64,000 nt of DNA, taken from positions 1,922,001 through 1,986,000 of the forward strand of contig CBDCCX010000006.1 in NCBI GenBank assembly GCA_965215165.1, in the 5' to 3' direction. Of this stretch, positions 50,071-59,154 are shown in pieces. Under the pieces are notes generated by a model. That model did no database searches, was not told the DNA's origin, and saw only the letters and a list, made by a program, of their open reading frames with translations. The DNA comes from JANQRZ01 sp965215165 (GTDB lineage Bacteria; Bacteroidota; Rhodothermia; Rhodothermales; JANQRZ01). The translations under genes and the position numbers were made by a program. Each line of letters starts with the position of its first letter. Position 1 is the stretch's first letter.

Positions 50071-52443
50071 CTAAGCGACGCGGTACAGCTCGTGCTCCAG
50101 ATCCCGCACGGCGTTCTGGTACGGCCCTGCCCCCCCGAAGCGTCGCACGATTTCCAGCGGGGAGCCGAACTCGTTCAGCGGGCGGACCCTCAGCACGTCT
50201 AGCTGCTCCACGTCCTCGATCCCCGCGTCGGCGTACTTGTCGAGGAGCGCTTCGAGCACGGCCCGTGCCGGCTCTTCGTAACGGGCGAAGTAGTCGCTCT
50301 CGCGGACCTTTCGGGCGCGCTCGCTCCGGGTAAGCGGGGGCCGGTCGAAGGCGACGTGGCAGACGAGGTCGAACGGGTCGAAGGAAGCTACGCCCTCGCC
50401 GAGCGCCTTGCCCACCTCCCGCTCTAGCTCGGACAGCAGCAGGCCCTGCTCGGCGAGTTCGGCGACGAGCACGCCCTTCCGGTCCGCCTCACGCCACCGC
50501 GTGAGGAAGTCGTCGAGCGAGGCGAAGCGCTCGCGGACGCGGGTGCGGGTGTAGTCCCGCAGACTCTCGGTGATGAGCTTGCCGCCGGGTCCGTAGTACT
50601 GCACCCGCTCATTGACGACCTTCACCGGGACGCCGTCGACGTGGTACTTCCGGGGGGCGTCCGGCTCGGCGTCGGGGTCCCACTGGATCGAGGGTGTCAT
50701 TGGGCCGCTGTCCTCTTCCGCCGCCACGTCGTCAGGCTCCTCCGGCGGTATGGGGCTGTCGTGCTCACCCGCCACGTAAACCCGGACCGGCTCGCCGTCG
50801 AAGTCCGGGTCTGCGAACTTGTTGGTGTTCGTGCGGAAGTCCATGATCGTAAACGACAGCTTCCCGTAGTCCTCCCGCAACCGGGTCCCGCGCCCGATGA
50901 TCTGCTTGAACTCCGTCATCGAACCGATAGACTGGTCGAGCACGATGAGCTTGCACGTCTGCGCATCTACGCCCGTCGTGAGCATCTTGCTCGTCGTGGC
51001 AATGACGGGGTAGCGGCTCTCCGGGTCGATGAAGTTGTCGAGCTCTCGCTTCCCCTCGTCACTGTCGCCGGTGATGCGGACGACGTAGCGGCGGTCTTGG
51101 GCGGCGAGGTCGGGGCTGGCGTTGACGAGCGCCCGACGCATCCGCTCGGCGTGGTCGATGTCCACGCAGAACACAATCGTTTTCGCGTAGCGGTCGGTCC
51201 CTTCGAGATACTCGGCGATCTTCCGCGCAACGGTTTCCGTTCGCTCGTCGATGACGAGGTTCCGGTCGAAGTCCTTCTGGCCGTACATGCGGTCCTCGAC
51301 CTCGTGCCCGTACTTGTCGCGCATCCCGTCCTCGGGTCGCCACCCTTCCAGGTCCCGGTCTAGCCCAACGCGCACGACGCGGTACGGAGCAAGGAAGCCA
51401 TCTTCGATCCCCTGCTTCAGCGAGTAGGTGTAGAGCGGATCGCCGAAGTAGTGCGTGGTCGATATGTCGGTGGTCTCCTTCGGCGTGGCCGTCAGGCCGA
51501 GTTGGACGGCCGGCTCGAAGTACTCCAGGATTTCGCGCCACGCCGAGTCGGCCGAGGCGCTCCCGCGGTGGCACTCGTCGACGACGATGAGGTCGAAGAA
51601 GTCGGGCGAGAATTCTCGGTAGATGTTGTGCCGCTCCTCGGTGCCGGAGACGGCCTGATACAGCGCGAGGTAGACCTCGTAGGCTTTGTCGGCGTCCCGG
51701 TTCTGGACCTTCACCATCGCCCCGCCGAACGGCCGGAAGTCGTTCTGGATGGCCTGGTCCACCAAGATGTTGCGGTCGGCGAGGAAGAGCACGCGCTTGG
51801 CGCGACCCGCCTTCCACAGCCGCCAGATGATCTGGAAAGCGGTGTACGTCTTCCCGGTCCCCGTAGCCATCACAAGGAGTAGCCGGCGCTCCCCCTTCGC
51901 CACGGCCTCGACGGTGCGGTTGATCGCCACGCGCTGGTAATAGCGAGGCTCCTTTCCTCCGGCCTCGGCATAGTAATCCTGAAGGACGACCTCCAGCGAT
52001 TCGTCAGAGAGTCCCTTCCAGCGCCGGTATCGCTGCCACAGCTCGGCGGGCGAAGGGAACTCGTCGAGGGTCAACTCGCGCTCTACAGCCTCTCCCTGCC
52101 CGGTGCGGTCGTGCTCGATGAAGGCGTCGCCGTTGGACGAGTAGGCGAAGGGCACGTCGAGCGCCTCGGCATAGGCCAGCGCCTGCTGCATCCCGCTTCC
52201 TGGGGAGTGCTTGTTGTCTTTCGCCTCGATGATGGCGAGGGGGAGGTTGGCCTTGTAGAAGAGGAGGTAGTCGGCCCGCTTCTTCTTTCCCCGCGTGTGC
52301 AGCTTCCCGCGCTCGATGACGCGGCCGTCCGTGAACGTGACTTCCTCGCGGATCTGCCGCTGCACATCCCACCGCGCCTCGGTGACGGCCGGGGTGATAA
52401 ACTTGGTGCAAATGTCCCGTTCAGATAGCTCCCTCTTGTTCAC
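50071..52443 (-). CDS. hsdR: Type I restriction enzyme subunit HsdR (EcoEI-like)
   Basis: 790 aa. The N-terminal nuclease domain shows KRADYLLFYKANLPLAIIEAKDNK in parts: D in RADYLL and E-x-K in IIEAKD, the PD-(D/E)xK site. The DEAD/SF2 motor has MATGTGKTYTAF (motif I, about residue 195), VVDECHRGSA (DEAD-type Asp-Glu-Cys-His), LTATPKETT (motif III), and QIIGRGTRLRED (motif VI). The C-terminal EcoEI R domain follows. It translocates and cuts DNA that lacks methylation. First gene of the hsdRMS operon. Confidence 0.96.
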   Translation of the reverse strand: MNKRELSERDICTKFITPAVTEARWDVQRQIREEVTFTDGRVIERGKLHTRGKKKRADYLLFYKANLPLAIIEAKDNKHSPGSGMQQALAYAEALDVPFAYSSNGDAFIEHDRTGQGEAVERELTLDEFPSPAELWQRYRRWKGLSDESLEVVLQDYYAEAGGKEPRYYQRVAINRTVEAVAKGERRLLLVMATGTGKTYTAFQIIWRLWKAGRAKRVLFLADRNILVDQAIQNDFRPFGGAMVKVQNRDADKAYEVYLALYQAVSGTEERHNIYREFSPDFFDLIVVDECHRGSASADSAWREILEYFEPAVQLGLTATPKETTDISTTHYFGDPLYTYSLKQGIEDGFLAPYRVVRVGLDRDLEGWRPEDGMRDKYGHEVEDRMYGQKDFDRNLVIDERTETVARKIAEYLEGTDRYAKTIVFCVDIDHAERMRRALVNASPDLAAQDRRYVVRITGDSDEGKRELDNFIDPESRYPVIATTSKMLTTGVDAQTCKLIVLDQSIGSMTEFKQIIGRGTRLREDYGKLSFTIMDFRTNTNKFADPDFDGEPVRVYVAGEHDSPIPPEEPDDVAAEEDSGPMTPSIQWDPDAEPDAPRKYHVDGVPVKVVNERVQYYGPGGKLITESLRDYTRTRVRERFASLDDFLTRWREADRKGVLVAELAEQGLLLSELEREVGKALGEGVASFDPFDLVCHVAFDRPPLTRSERARKVRESDYFARYEEPARAVLEALLDKYADAGIEDVEQLDVLRVRPLNEFGSPLEIVRRFGGAGPYQNAVRDLEHELYRVA

Positions 52444-52554
52444 GGTACCGCAAAAGTTTAGCGAGAAGCAGCACAGTAAGCGGCGATAGTAAGCAGTGAC
52501 AGTAAGCTACGTCCCGCCGCCGTGCGCGAGTACTACCAAATCTGGTTGAGTCCT

Positions 52555-52670
52555 TGTCATTTCGACGAGCGCAGCGAGGAGAAATTTTCTTCTGTGGGGT
52601 CTTGCGTGGTCTCGGAGTGGGAAATTTGCCTGCGGCGAGGCTTCGCGTTCTGGCTGCGCTCGAAGTGACA
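52555..52670. repeat. 116-bp element with inverted ends, REP/MITE-like
   Basis: TGTCATTTCGA (52555-52565) and TCGAAGTGACA (52660-52670) are inverted copies with one mismatch. The interior has GAGCGCAGCGAGGAGAAATTTT, quoted as AGCGCAGCGAGGAGAAAT, and GAAATTTGCC. This matches the kind of TGTCATTTCGA...GAAATTT element repeated in many Bacteroidota intergenic regions. Confidence 0.65.
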
Positions 52671-52797
52671 GACCTCGACCGTGCTACCGGATTGGGTATG
52701 ACCAGATTGGGTATGATCGGTGGCTTCCTGCCTTCCACCACCCTGAGCCTCGAGCGCCGATCCTCTTCCGCCAAGCTCCGTATCGTTCGTGAGCCGG

Positions 52798-52896
52798 CGG
52801 CTCGCGCCGGAGGACGCGGTGTACCTCACCTTCGAGGAGGACGTGCTGGTCGAACTGGACGGCGAGGCGGTGCTGATCCGGGCGGTGGGGTCGTAG
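52798..52896 (+). pseudogene. Remnant of VIT/VWA gene 3' end, right copy of island-flanking repeat
   Basis: In the same frame as 42027-42125 it reads RLAPEDAVYLTFEEDVLV, then ELDGEAVLIRAVGS and a TAG stop. Four amino acid changes in 32 codons and most DNA differences at third positions show it diverged under coding constraint. Nothing of the 5' part of the gene precedes it. Confidence 0.9.
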
Positions 52897-52910
52897 CCCG
52901 CCCTCGAGCC

Positions 52911-52934
52911 GGGCGAGGCACGCCTCGCCCCTAC
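52911..52934. repeat. Dispersed GGGCG...CGCCCCTAC palindrome, inverted copy
   Basis: Exact reverse complement of the 24 bp at 21518-21541. It lies 14 bp after the VWA-tail remnant. Confidence 0.8.
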
Positions 52935-52996
52935 GAGTGCCATAGGCCGCAGGTGAGGTACCTTTTAGCTCGGACTGCCCACTGCCCACCGCTCTT

Positions 52997-53542
52997 ATGC
53001 CTGCTCTCGCCCCGCACCTTGCCGCCCTCGACGCCCGCCGCGCCGAGTTCCTCGCGGGCCTCGACTCTCTCCCGCCGGAGCAGCAGCGCCAGCGGCCCAC
53101 AGCGAGCGCGTGGTCGCCGGTCGAGATCGGTGAACACCTCCTGATTGTCGAGCGCGGGCTGGCGCGCGTCGCCGGGCGGCAGATCGAGAAGGGCGAGGGC
53201 CGGCGGCGCTTCGATGCGCCCTCGGCGAAGTCCGTCGAGGGCTTGGTGGCGGCGATGCGGACGCCGGCCAAGTTCCAGGTCCCCGCCGGAGCAGGCTCCA
53301 TCGACCCGACGGGCGAGCTAAGCCTGGACGAGTTGCGGCAGGCGTGGGGTGCCTCGGGCGCGCAGTGGCACCGCGTCGCCGAGACGCTGCCGCCGGGGCT
53401 GGAAGACGAAGGCCTGGTGCTGCACCCCATCGCCGGGCCGATGACGATTGCCAACACGCTGCGCTTCCTCGAAGCCCACATCGAGCACCACCTGCACCAA
53501 CTCGCCCGAACGGTTCGTGCCCTCAACGGCCGGGCTGCCTGA
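52997..53542 (+). CDS. DinB family protein
   Basis: 181 aa, a four-helix-bundle DinB/YfiT-type protein. The metal-binding His positions appear as SPVEIGEHLLIVE (His48) and LEAHIEHHLHQL (His in the last helix). FLAGLDSLPPEQQRQRPTAS and SLDELRQAWGASGAQWHRV are the remaining family helices. Members are often thiol-dependent transferases or detoxification enzymes; the reaction is not identifiable. First gene to the right of the defence island. The DinB stop and the next GTG start are 6 bp apart. Confidence 0.85.
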   Translation: MPALAPHLAALDARRAEFLAGLDSLPPEQQRQRPTASAWSPVEIGEHLLIVERGLARVAGRQIEKGEGRRRFDAPSAKSVEGLVAAMRTPAKFQVPAGAGSIDPTGELSLDELRQAWGASGAQWHRVAETLPPGLEDEGLVLHPIAGPMTIANTLRFLEAHIEHHLHQLARTVRALNGRAA

Positions 53543-53548
53543 GCGCTG

Positions 53549-54142
53549 GTGACGCCGTTCGAGTACATCCTGCCCCTGATCTCGGTGCTCGTCGGCCTGG
53601 CCGTGGCCGACCTGGCCGTGAGCCTGCACCGGTTGCTGCGGGCGCGGCGGCGCGTGCGGTGGGACTGGCTCCCACTCGCCACAGCCCTCACGGCGGTGCT
53701 CGCCGTGCTCGAAGTGTGGTGGAACCTCTACGCCACGCAAGACGACCCCTTCTTCTCGGCGCTCGGCGGCTTCCTCCTCTTCGCCGCCCAGCTTATCATC
53801 CTCTTCCTGCTCAACGCCGCCGCGCTCCCCGACGAGGTCCCGGCCGAGGGCTTGGACCTGCGCGCGTTCTACGACCAAAACGGCCCGCTTTTCTGGTCGC
53901 TCTACGCGGCCTACGTCGGGCTCCTGATCGCCGTCCGCCTCGTCCAGATCGCCCTGAGCGTCATCGCAGGCACGTTCGAGACTGCAGCGGTCTCGGGAGG
54001 GCTCATCCCGGGTGCCGTGCTGTTCGTCCTCTTCGCCGCCCTAGCGCGCATACGGAACAGGGCGTTCCACAGCGTCGCGGTCGCGCTCCTGCTCGGGATG
54101 CTGCTCTACAACTTCTCGCAGCTTAGCCTCGGCACCGGGTGA
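53549..54142 (+). CDS. Multi-pass membrane protein, unknown function
   Basis: 197 aa with GTG start. Five or six hydrophobic segments: EYILPLISVLVGLAVADL, LATALTAVLAVLEVWW, FLLFAAQLIILFLLNAA, LYAAYVGLLIAVRLVQIA, GLIPGAVLFVLFAALARI and VAVALLLGMLLYN. No motif recognised. Six bases after the DinB gene, so likely co-transcribed. Converges on ispG with 3 bp between. Confidence 0.6.
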   Translation: MTPFEYILPLISVLVGLAVADLAVSLHRLLRARRRVRWDWLPLATALTAVLAVLEVWWNLYATQDDPFFSALGGFLLFAAQLIILFLLNAAALPDEVPAEGLDLRAFYDQNGPLFWSLYAAYVGLLIAVRLVQIALSVIAGTFETAAVSGGLIPGAVLFVLFAALARIRNRAFHSVAVALLLGMLLYNFSQLSLGTG

Positions 54143-54145
54143 AGC

Positions 54146-55240
54146 TCAGGCTTCGCCGCCTACCGGCTCGGCTTCATCCTCCCACGACCGGATCGCCTCC
54201 AGGACGGCCTCGACGATCTCGCCTTCGGGCACCGTGCGGACGACCTCGCCGTGCTTGAACAGGTGCGCCCGGCCGCGCCCGAGCGAGATCCCGAGGTCGG
54301 CCCCGGCGGCCTCGCCCGGCCCGTTGACGGCGCAGCCCATCAGCGCCACGTTGAGGTCCTTCTCGAACTTCGCCTCCTTGACCGCCGCCTCGACCTCGTT
54401 GACGATCGAGAACAGATCGCCCGCGAGGCGGCCGCAGGTCGGGCAGGCGATGATGTTGACGCCGGGCCGCCCAAGGCGGAGCGACTTCAGAATCTGGTGC
54501 CCCACCTCGACCTCGTGGATGCTGTCCGCCGCGAGCGAGACCCGGATCGTGTCGCCGATCCCGTCGGCCAAGAGCGCGCCGATGCCGATGGAGGATTTGA
54601 TGGTGCCCGTCTGGAGGCTGCCGCTCTCGGTCACGCCGAGGTGGAGCGGGTAGTCGGTCCGCTCGGCGAGCAGGCGGTAACTCTGAACCATGAAGAACAC
54701 GTCCGAGTGTTTGACCGAGATAATGAGGTCCTCGAAGCCGTTGCGCTCGCAGATCTCGACGTGCCGCATCGCGGACTCGAAGAGCGCCTCGGGCTGGGGG
54801 TAGCCGTACTTGTCGAGGATGTCCTTTTCGAGCGAGCCGGAGTTGACCCCGATCCGAATCGGGATGCCCTTCTCCTTGGCGGCGAGCAGCACCTCGCGCT
54901 CCCACTCGGGCTTGCCGATGTTGCCTGGGTTCAGCCGCACCTTCGCCACGCCCGCCTCGACGGCCGCGAGCGCGTACTGGTAGTTGAAGTGGATGTCGGC
55001 CACGACCGGCACCGGACTCCCGGCGACGACCTCGGGCAGCGCCTCGGCGTCTTCGGGCCGGGGCACGGCGACGCGGACGATGTCGGCCCCGGCGTCTGCG
55101 AGCCGGGTGATCTCGGCGACGCAGCGCTCGACGTCGTGCGTCTTGCCGGTCGTCATCGACTGGACCGAGATCGGCGCGCCGCCGCCGACCTGGACATCGC
55201 CGACGTGGACGGCGCGGCTGATACGGCGGGGACGCTGCAT
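54146..55240 (-). CDS. ispG: 4-hydroxy-3-methylbut-2-en-1-yl diphosphate synthase (GcpE)
   Basis: 364 aa, bacterial type. N-terminal TIM-barrel with VGGGAPISVQSMTTGKTHDV (given as SVQSMTTGKTHDV), VPVVADIHFNYQYALAA, VRLNPGNIGK and GITRIGVNSGSL-like RIGVNSGSLEKDILDK. The 4Fe-4S ligands are in CPTCGRLAGD and GCAVNGPGEA. It reduces methylerythritol cyclodiphosphate in the non-mevalonate isoprenoid pathway. Convergent with the preceding membrane protein. Confidence 0.97.
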   Translation of the reverse strand: MQRPRRISRAVHVGDVQVGGGAPISVQSMTTGKTHDVERCVAEITRLADAGADIVRVAVPRPEDAEALPEVVAGSPVPVVADIHFNYQYALAAVEAGVAKVRLNPGNIGKPEWEREVLLAAKEKGIPIRIGVNSGSLEKDILDKYGYPQPEALFESAMRHVEICERNGFEDLIISVKHSDVFFMVQSYRLLAERTDYPLHLGVTESGSLQTGTIKSSIGIGALLADGIGDTIRVSLAADSIHEVEVGHQILKSLRLGRPGVNIIACPTCGRLAGDLFSIVNEVEAAVKEAKFEKDLNVALMGCAVNGPGEAAGADLGISLGRGRAHLFKHGEVVRTVPEGEIVEAVLEAIRSWEDEAEPVGGEA

Positions 55241-55338
55241 GAAGGACGAACGGCGAGTGGCGAGGGACGAACGAGGCGCTGGTACCGGGCGTCCGGAGCG
55301 CGGTTCGAAACAAGCCGGGAAATTACGGCTAAGGCGTG

Positions 55339-57339
55339 CTAGTCCACCGGCTCGGGCGGGCGGAAGAGGTCGGCGCAGGCGGCGAACTGGCTCGCCGCAC
55401 CGACGAGCACCAAGCGGTCGCCGGCCTCGACGCGGAAGTCGCCGGCCGGGCTGCCAATGGTCCCCTCGGCGCGCTTGACGGCCAGGACGGTCAGGCCGTG
55501 CTCGCGCCGGAGCGCGAGGCCGGCGAGGGTTCGGCCGGCAGCGGGTGCGCCCGCCCGCACGGCGACGGCGCGCGTGTGCAGGCCGTTCTCGTCGAGGCCC
55601 TGGAGCACCATCAGGTGCGCCTCCTGGATGCTGCCGCGCAGCACCTCGTAGTCGCCGGCCCGGATCAGACTGGCCTGCCGGGCGATCTCGTCTGGCGGGA
55701 CGAAGTACGCGCCGAGGACCTGGCTGAACAGCCGCACCGTGGTCTCGAGCTCTTCGGGCACGACCACGTCTGCCCCGGCCTCGTGCAGCGGCTCCACGTC
55801 CGCGATGAAGCGCGAGCGGACGATGAGCTGGAGCGTCGGGTTGTGGTAGCGCGCCAGCCGGACCGCCCGCTCCGTCGCCGCCCGGTCGTTGATCGCCACA
55901 ACGCAGACCTTCGCCCGCATCACGCCCGCGTGCTCCAGGATGTGATGCCGCCCGACATCGCCGTAGAGCGCGTGGACCCCGTCGGCGCGCGCGTCCTCGA
56001 CGTTCTGCGGGTTGAGGTCAACCACCACGAACGGCACGTCGGTGTTGCGGAGCACGCGCCCGAGCCGCTGCCCTGCCGGGCCGTAGCCCACGACGATCAC
56101 ATGGTCCTCCAGCTCCACCTCGTCGCCCTCAACTACCTCAGGGGCGACCCCCGGCCAGCGCCGCGCCAGCCGCTCGCCCACCTTCGGCCCCGCCGCCAGC
56201 AGCCACGGCGTCAGCAGCATCAGCACGACCGCCGTCGCCACGAAGGTCTGCTCGCCGGCCGCGCCCAGCCCAGCCGGCGTCAGCCCGAACGGTTGCCCGG
56301 CCAGGACGAGGACGAACGAGAACTCCCCGATCTGCGCGAGGCCGAGCGCGACGGCCGCAGCCGTCTGGACGGGCCACCGCAGCGCGAGCACGGCCCCGCC
56401 GGCCAGCGCCGCCTTGATCAGGAACACCCCGGCGACGGCCGCCGCCACGAGGCCGAGGTTGTCGAGCACGAACCCGACGTCGAGCAGCATCCCGATGGAG
56501 ACGAAGAAGACGGCGTTGAAGACCGTCTGGAGCGGGATCACGTCCGCGATCGCCGCCTCGGCGTAGCGGCTCTCCGAGACCACCAGGCCGGCCAGGAACG
56601 CGCCGAGCGCGAGGCTGACGCCCGCGAGGCTCGTCAGCCACGCCGTCCCGAAGCAGACCGCCACCACGGCCAGCAGCAGCAGCTCCGGCCGCCGCGTCCT
56701 GGCCAGCCGGTCCAGCACCCACGGCACGACCCGCCGCGCGCCCACGAGGACGAAGGCGACCACGAGCGCGGCCTTGCCCAGCGCCCACGCCACGTCCAGC
56801 CCCGTGCCGCCCGCCCCGGCGAGGATCGGGACGAACAGCACCATCACGACGACCGCCAGGTCCTGGAAGATCACGATCGCCAGCATCAGCCGGCCGGCCG
56901 GGCTGTCCGTCTCGGCCCGCTCGGCGAGCAGCTTGAGCACGATCGCCGTGGACGAGAGCGCGACCAGGAACCCGGTGAAGACCGCCGGCCCGACCTCGAC
57001 CCCGAGCGCGAGCAGGGGAAGCGTGACGAGGGCAATCGTCCCGCCGACCTGAATCCCGCCGCCGATGGCGATGGCCCGGCCGATGCGCGCCAGCTTCGCC
57101 AGCGAGAACTCGATCCCGATGGCGAACAACAGCAGGATCACGCCCACCTCGGCCGCCTGCCGCACGAAGTCGCCGTCGTCGACGAACCCGAGCGCGCCCG
57201 GCCCGACGAGCACGCCGGCCAGCAGGAACCCGACGATCGGGACGATGCGAAGGCGGTAGCAGAGGTAGGCGATCCCCACGCTGGCCGCAAGCAGGATCGA
57301 GACTTCGCGGAGGAACGGGAGCGCGACGGCGAGGGGCAT
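55339..57339 (-). CDS. KefB-type monovalent cation:proton antiporter (CPA2) with TrkA-N and TrkA-C domains
   Basis: 666 aa. The first 400 residues form about 12 membrane helices with GFLLAGVLVGPGALGF, LLLFAIGIEFSLAKLAR, GFLVALSSTAIVLKLL and a FQDLAVV segment holding the conserved Asp. Residues about 418-535 are a Rossmann TrkA-N (KTN) domain (HVIVVGYGPAGQRLGRVL, VVVDLNPQNVEDA), and about 560-660 a TrkA-C domain. Such proteins exchange K+ (or Na+) for H+ and are gated by NAD(H) binding. No glutathione-type partner (KefF) is encoded beside it. The protein starts 106 bp after the stop of icd (leftward). Confidence 0.92.
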   Translation of the reverse strand: MPLAVALPFLREVSILLAASVGIAYLCYRLRIVPIVGFLLAGVLVGPGALGFVDDGDFVRQAAEVGVILLLFAIGIEFSLAKLARIGRAIAIGGGIQVGGTIALVTLPLLALGVEVGPAVFTGFLVALSSTAIVLKLLAERAETDSPAGRLMLAIVIFQDLAVVVMVLFVPILAGAGGTGLDVAWALGKAALVVAFVLVGARRVVPWVLDRLARTRRPELLLLAVVAVCFGTAWLTSLAGVSLALGAFLAGLVVSESRYAEAAIADVIPLQTVFNAVFFVSIGMLLDVGFVLDNLGLVAAAVAGVFLIKAALAGGAVLALRWPVQTAAAVALGLAQIGEFSFVLVLAGQPFGLTPAGLGAAGEQTFVATAVVLMLLTPWLLAAGPKVGERLARRWPGVAPEVVEGDEVELEDHVIVVGYGPAGQRLGRVLRNTDVPFVVVDLNPQNVEDARADGVHALYGDVGRHHILEHAGVMRAKVCVVAINDRAATERAVRLARYHNPTLQLIVRSRFIADVEPLHEAGADVVVPEELETTVRLFSQVLGAYFVPPDEIARQASLIRAGDYEVLRGSIQEAHLMVLQGLDENGLHTRAVAVRAGAPAAGRTLAGLALRREHGLTVLAVKRAEGTIGSPAGDFRVEAGDRLVLVGAASQFAACADLFRPPEPVD

Positions 57340-57390
57340 GGGACGCGGGAATGAGAGACCGTGAAAGGTACTGGTCGTGCCGTCGCCTTA

Positions 57391-57441
57391 CGCCGCGCGC
57401 CGAGCAGAGAGCACGGCGGCCTCCCTGCTCGGCGCGCGGCG
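57391..57441 (-). terminator. Intergenic 17-bp perfect inverted repeat
   Basis: CGCCGCGCGCCGAGCAG (57391-57407) and its exact inverse (57425-57441) with a 17-nt loop, 3 bp from the icd stop at 57445. Likely a transcription or mRNA-3'-end hairpin for icd. No T-tract. Confidence 0.5.
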
Positions 57442-57444
57442 CAG

Positions 57445-58956
57445 CTACTCGCCCTGCGCGAGGGAGTAGGCCCGCTCGCCGTCGAGGGTGTAGAGGTTCT
57501 CCGTCTTGATCACGTCGAAGCCCTCTTTGACGAGGCGGCGCTGGAGGTCTACGACCTGCTCCGGCCGGACACTCTCACCGGCGGCGGTGAAGCGGCAGCG
57601 CCAGTGGTCGGTGCAGAACGTCTCGGGCAGGCCGTCGGGGTAGACCTTGACGCCGCGGTTGGTGATGAGCTTGAGCTGCACCCCGTTTCCGCCGAGCTTG
57701 GCGAGCCGGCTCCCCAGCAGGTCGGGGGTGCGCCCGGCCTCGTCCCAGTCGAGGAACACGTCGACGCCCCGGAGGGCCTTGGCGCGGCGCGGCGACGGGC
57801 GGACCTCGACGTGGATGCCGGCCCCGCCGTACTGCACCACCTCCAGCTGGCGCGGCGTCTCGCCGAGGCGCTCGATCACGGCGTCGGTGAAGTGCTCGGT
57901 CGAGAGCTGCCGGTGGCTGGTGCGGGGCCGGTAGATGTCGGGGGTGTGGAGGCCCGCCTCGAGCGTGGCGAGCCACGCGTTCTTGATCGTCTCGGCGATG
58001 CGGGGCTGCCCGAGGTGGACGAGCATCATGATCGCACCGCGCAGGACCCCGGACGGGTTCGCCACCCCCCGCCCGGCGATGTCGGGCGCGCTGCCGTGGA
58101 TCGCCTCGAACATAGCGAAGTCCGACCCCACGTTCGCCGAGCCGGCGAGCCCGACCGAGCCCGACGCCTCGGCGGCGATGTCGGAGATGATGTCGCCGTA
58201 GAGGTTCGGGGCCACGATCACGTCGAGCACCTCGGAGCGCGCCGCCACGAGCGCCGCGCCGATGTCGATGATCCGGTGCTCGTTCTCGATCTCCGAATAC
58301 TCGGCGGCGATCTCATCGAAGACGCGGTGGAACAGGCCGTCGGTGAGCTTCATGATGTTGTCCTTCGTCATGCACGTCACCTTGCGCCGGCCGTGGGCGC
58401 GGGCGTACTCGAAGGCGTAGCGGACGATGGCTTCGGAGCCGGGCCGCGTGATGAGCTTGAGGGTCTGCGTGACCTCGCTCGTCTGCCCGTGCTCGATGCC
58501 GGCGTAGGTGTCCTCCTCGTTCTCGCGGATGATGACCAGGTCCATCCGGGGCTGCACCGCCGCCACGAACGGGCTGTAGCTCTTGCACGGACGGACGTTG
58601 GCGAACATCCCGAGCGCCTTGCGCAGCGTCACGTTGAGGCTCTTGTAGCCTCCGCCCTGCGGCGTGGTGATCGGCCCTTTGAGGAAGACGCGGTGTCGGC
58701 GCAGCACGTCCCACGCCTCGGGCGAAATCCCGGAGGTGTGGCCCTGCCGGTAGACGGCCTCGCCGATCTCGACGACGTCGTAGCGGAGCGGCGCGGCGGC
58801 CGCGTCGAGGACGCGGAGGGTGGCCTCGACGATCTCGGGGCCGATGCCGTCGCCGTAGGCGACCGCGATGGGGATGGGCGTGGACGGGACCGTGTCAGGG
58901 CTCGGCTGCGTCGCCGTGGTCGCGTCGGAGGGGTGTCCGTTCTGGAGCGTCGGCAT
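57445..58956 (-). CDS. icd: Isocitrate dehydrogenase, Thermus type
   Basis: 503 aa. PIAVAYGDGIGPEIVEATL start, GPITTPQGGGYKSLNVTLRK and ANVRPCKSY substrate-binding block, ENEEDTYAGIEH, KDNIMKLTDGLFHRVF, NLYGDIISDIAAEASGS and EAIHGSAPDIAGRGVANPS. The C-terminal extension (VDVFLDWDEAGRTPDLL, LKLITNRGVKVYPDGL, RCRFTAAGE) matches the extra domain of Thermus thermophilus ICDH (about 496 aa) and distinguishes it from the 416-aa E. coli type. It makes 2-oxoglutarate and CO2; cofactor choice (NADP in Thermus) is not decided by sight. The first 25 residues are not conserved. Confidence 0.92.
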   Translation of the reverse strand: MPTLQNGHPSDATTATQPSPDTVPSTPIPIAVAYGDGIGPEIVEATLRVLDAAAAPLRYDVVEIGEAVYRQGHTSGISPEAWDVLRRHRVFLKGPITTPQGGGYKSLNVTLRKALGMFANVRPCKSYSPFVAAVQPRMDLVIIRENEEDTYAGIEHGQTSEVTQTLKLITRPGSEAIVRYAFEYARAHGRRKVTCMTKDNIMKLTDGLFHRVFDEIAAEYSEIENEHRIIDIGAALVAARSEVLDVIVAPNLYGDIISDIAAEASGSVGLAGSANVGSDFAMFEAIHGSAPDIAGRGVANPSGVLRGAIMMLVHLGQPRIAETIKNAWLATLEAGLHTPDIYRPRTSHRQLSTEHFTDAVIERLGETPRQLEVVQYGGAGIHVEVRPSPRRAKALRGVDVFLDWDEAGRTPDLLGSRLAKLGGNGVQLKLITNRGVKVYPDGLPETFCTDHWRCRFTAAGESVRPEQVVDLQRRLVKEGFDVIKTENLYTLDGERAYSLAQGE

Positions 58957-59154
58957 GGAAGTGGGGGTTGAGAGAGGAAGGGGAATGCAGGGGGAGCAGA
59001 TGGAAGTGAGGGAGTAGCCGGTGCGGCGTAGGGCGCGGAGGCTCGCCAGAGCGGTCGCGCGCGCTTGCTCCTCAATGGTGGGGACCGCGCCCGAGGAGGT
59101 CGCGCTCGAATGGCCCCTCGGCCTTGCAAGTCTCTATCGCGTATCCCCTTCGGG

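Larger units (their letters stand above)
52444..52996. other. Right edge of defence island, non-coding
   Basis: Contains the hsdR upstream region (with AGTAAGC three times near 52474-52508), the repeat at 52555-52670, the VWA-tail copy (52798-52896) and a palindrome (52911-52934). No gene seen. Codon-like conservation is found only in the VWA-tail copy. Confidence 0.5.

Noticed and set aside
42126..52796. Integrase, transposase or tRNA attachment site at island borders
   Set aside because: No tyrosine/serine recombinase or transposase motif and no tRNA sequence was found in either border region.
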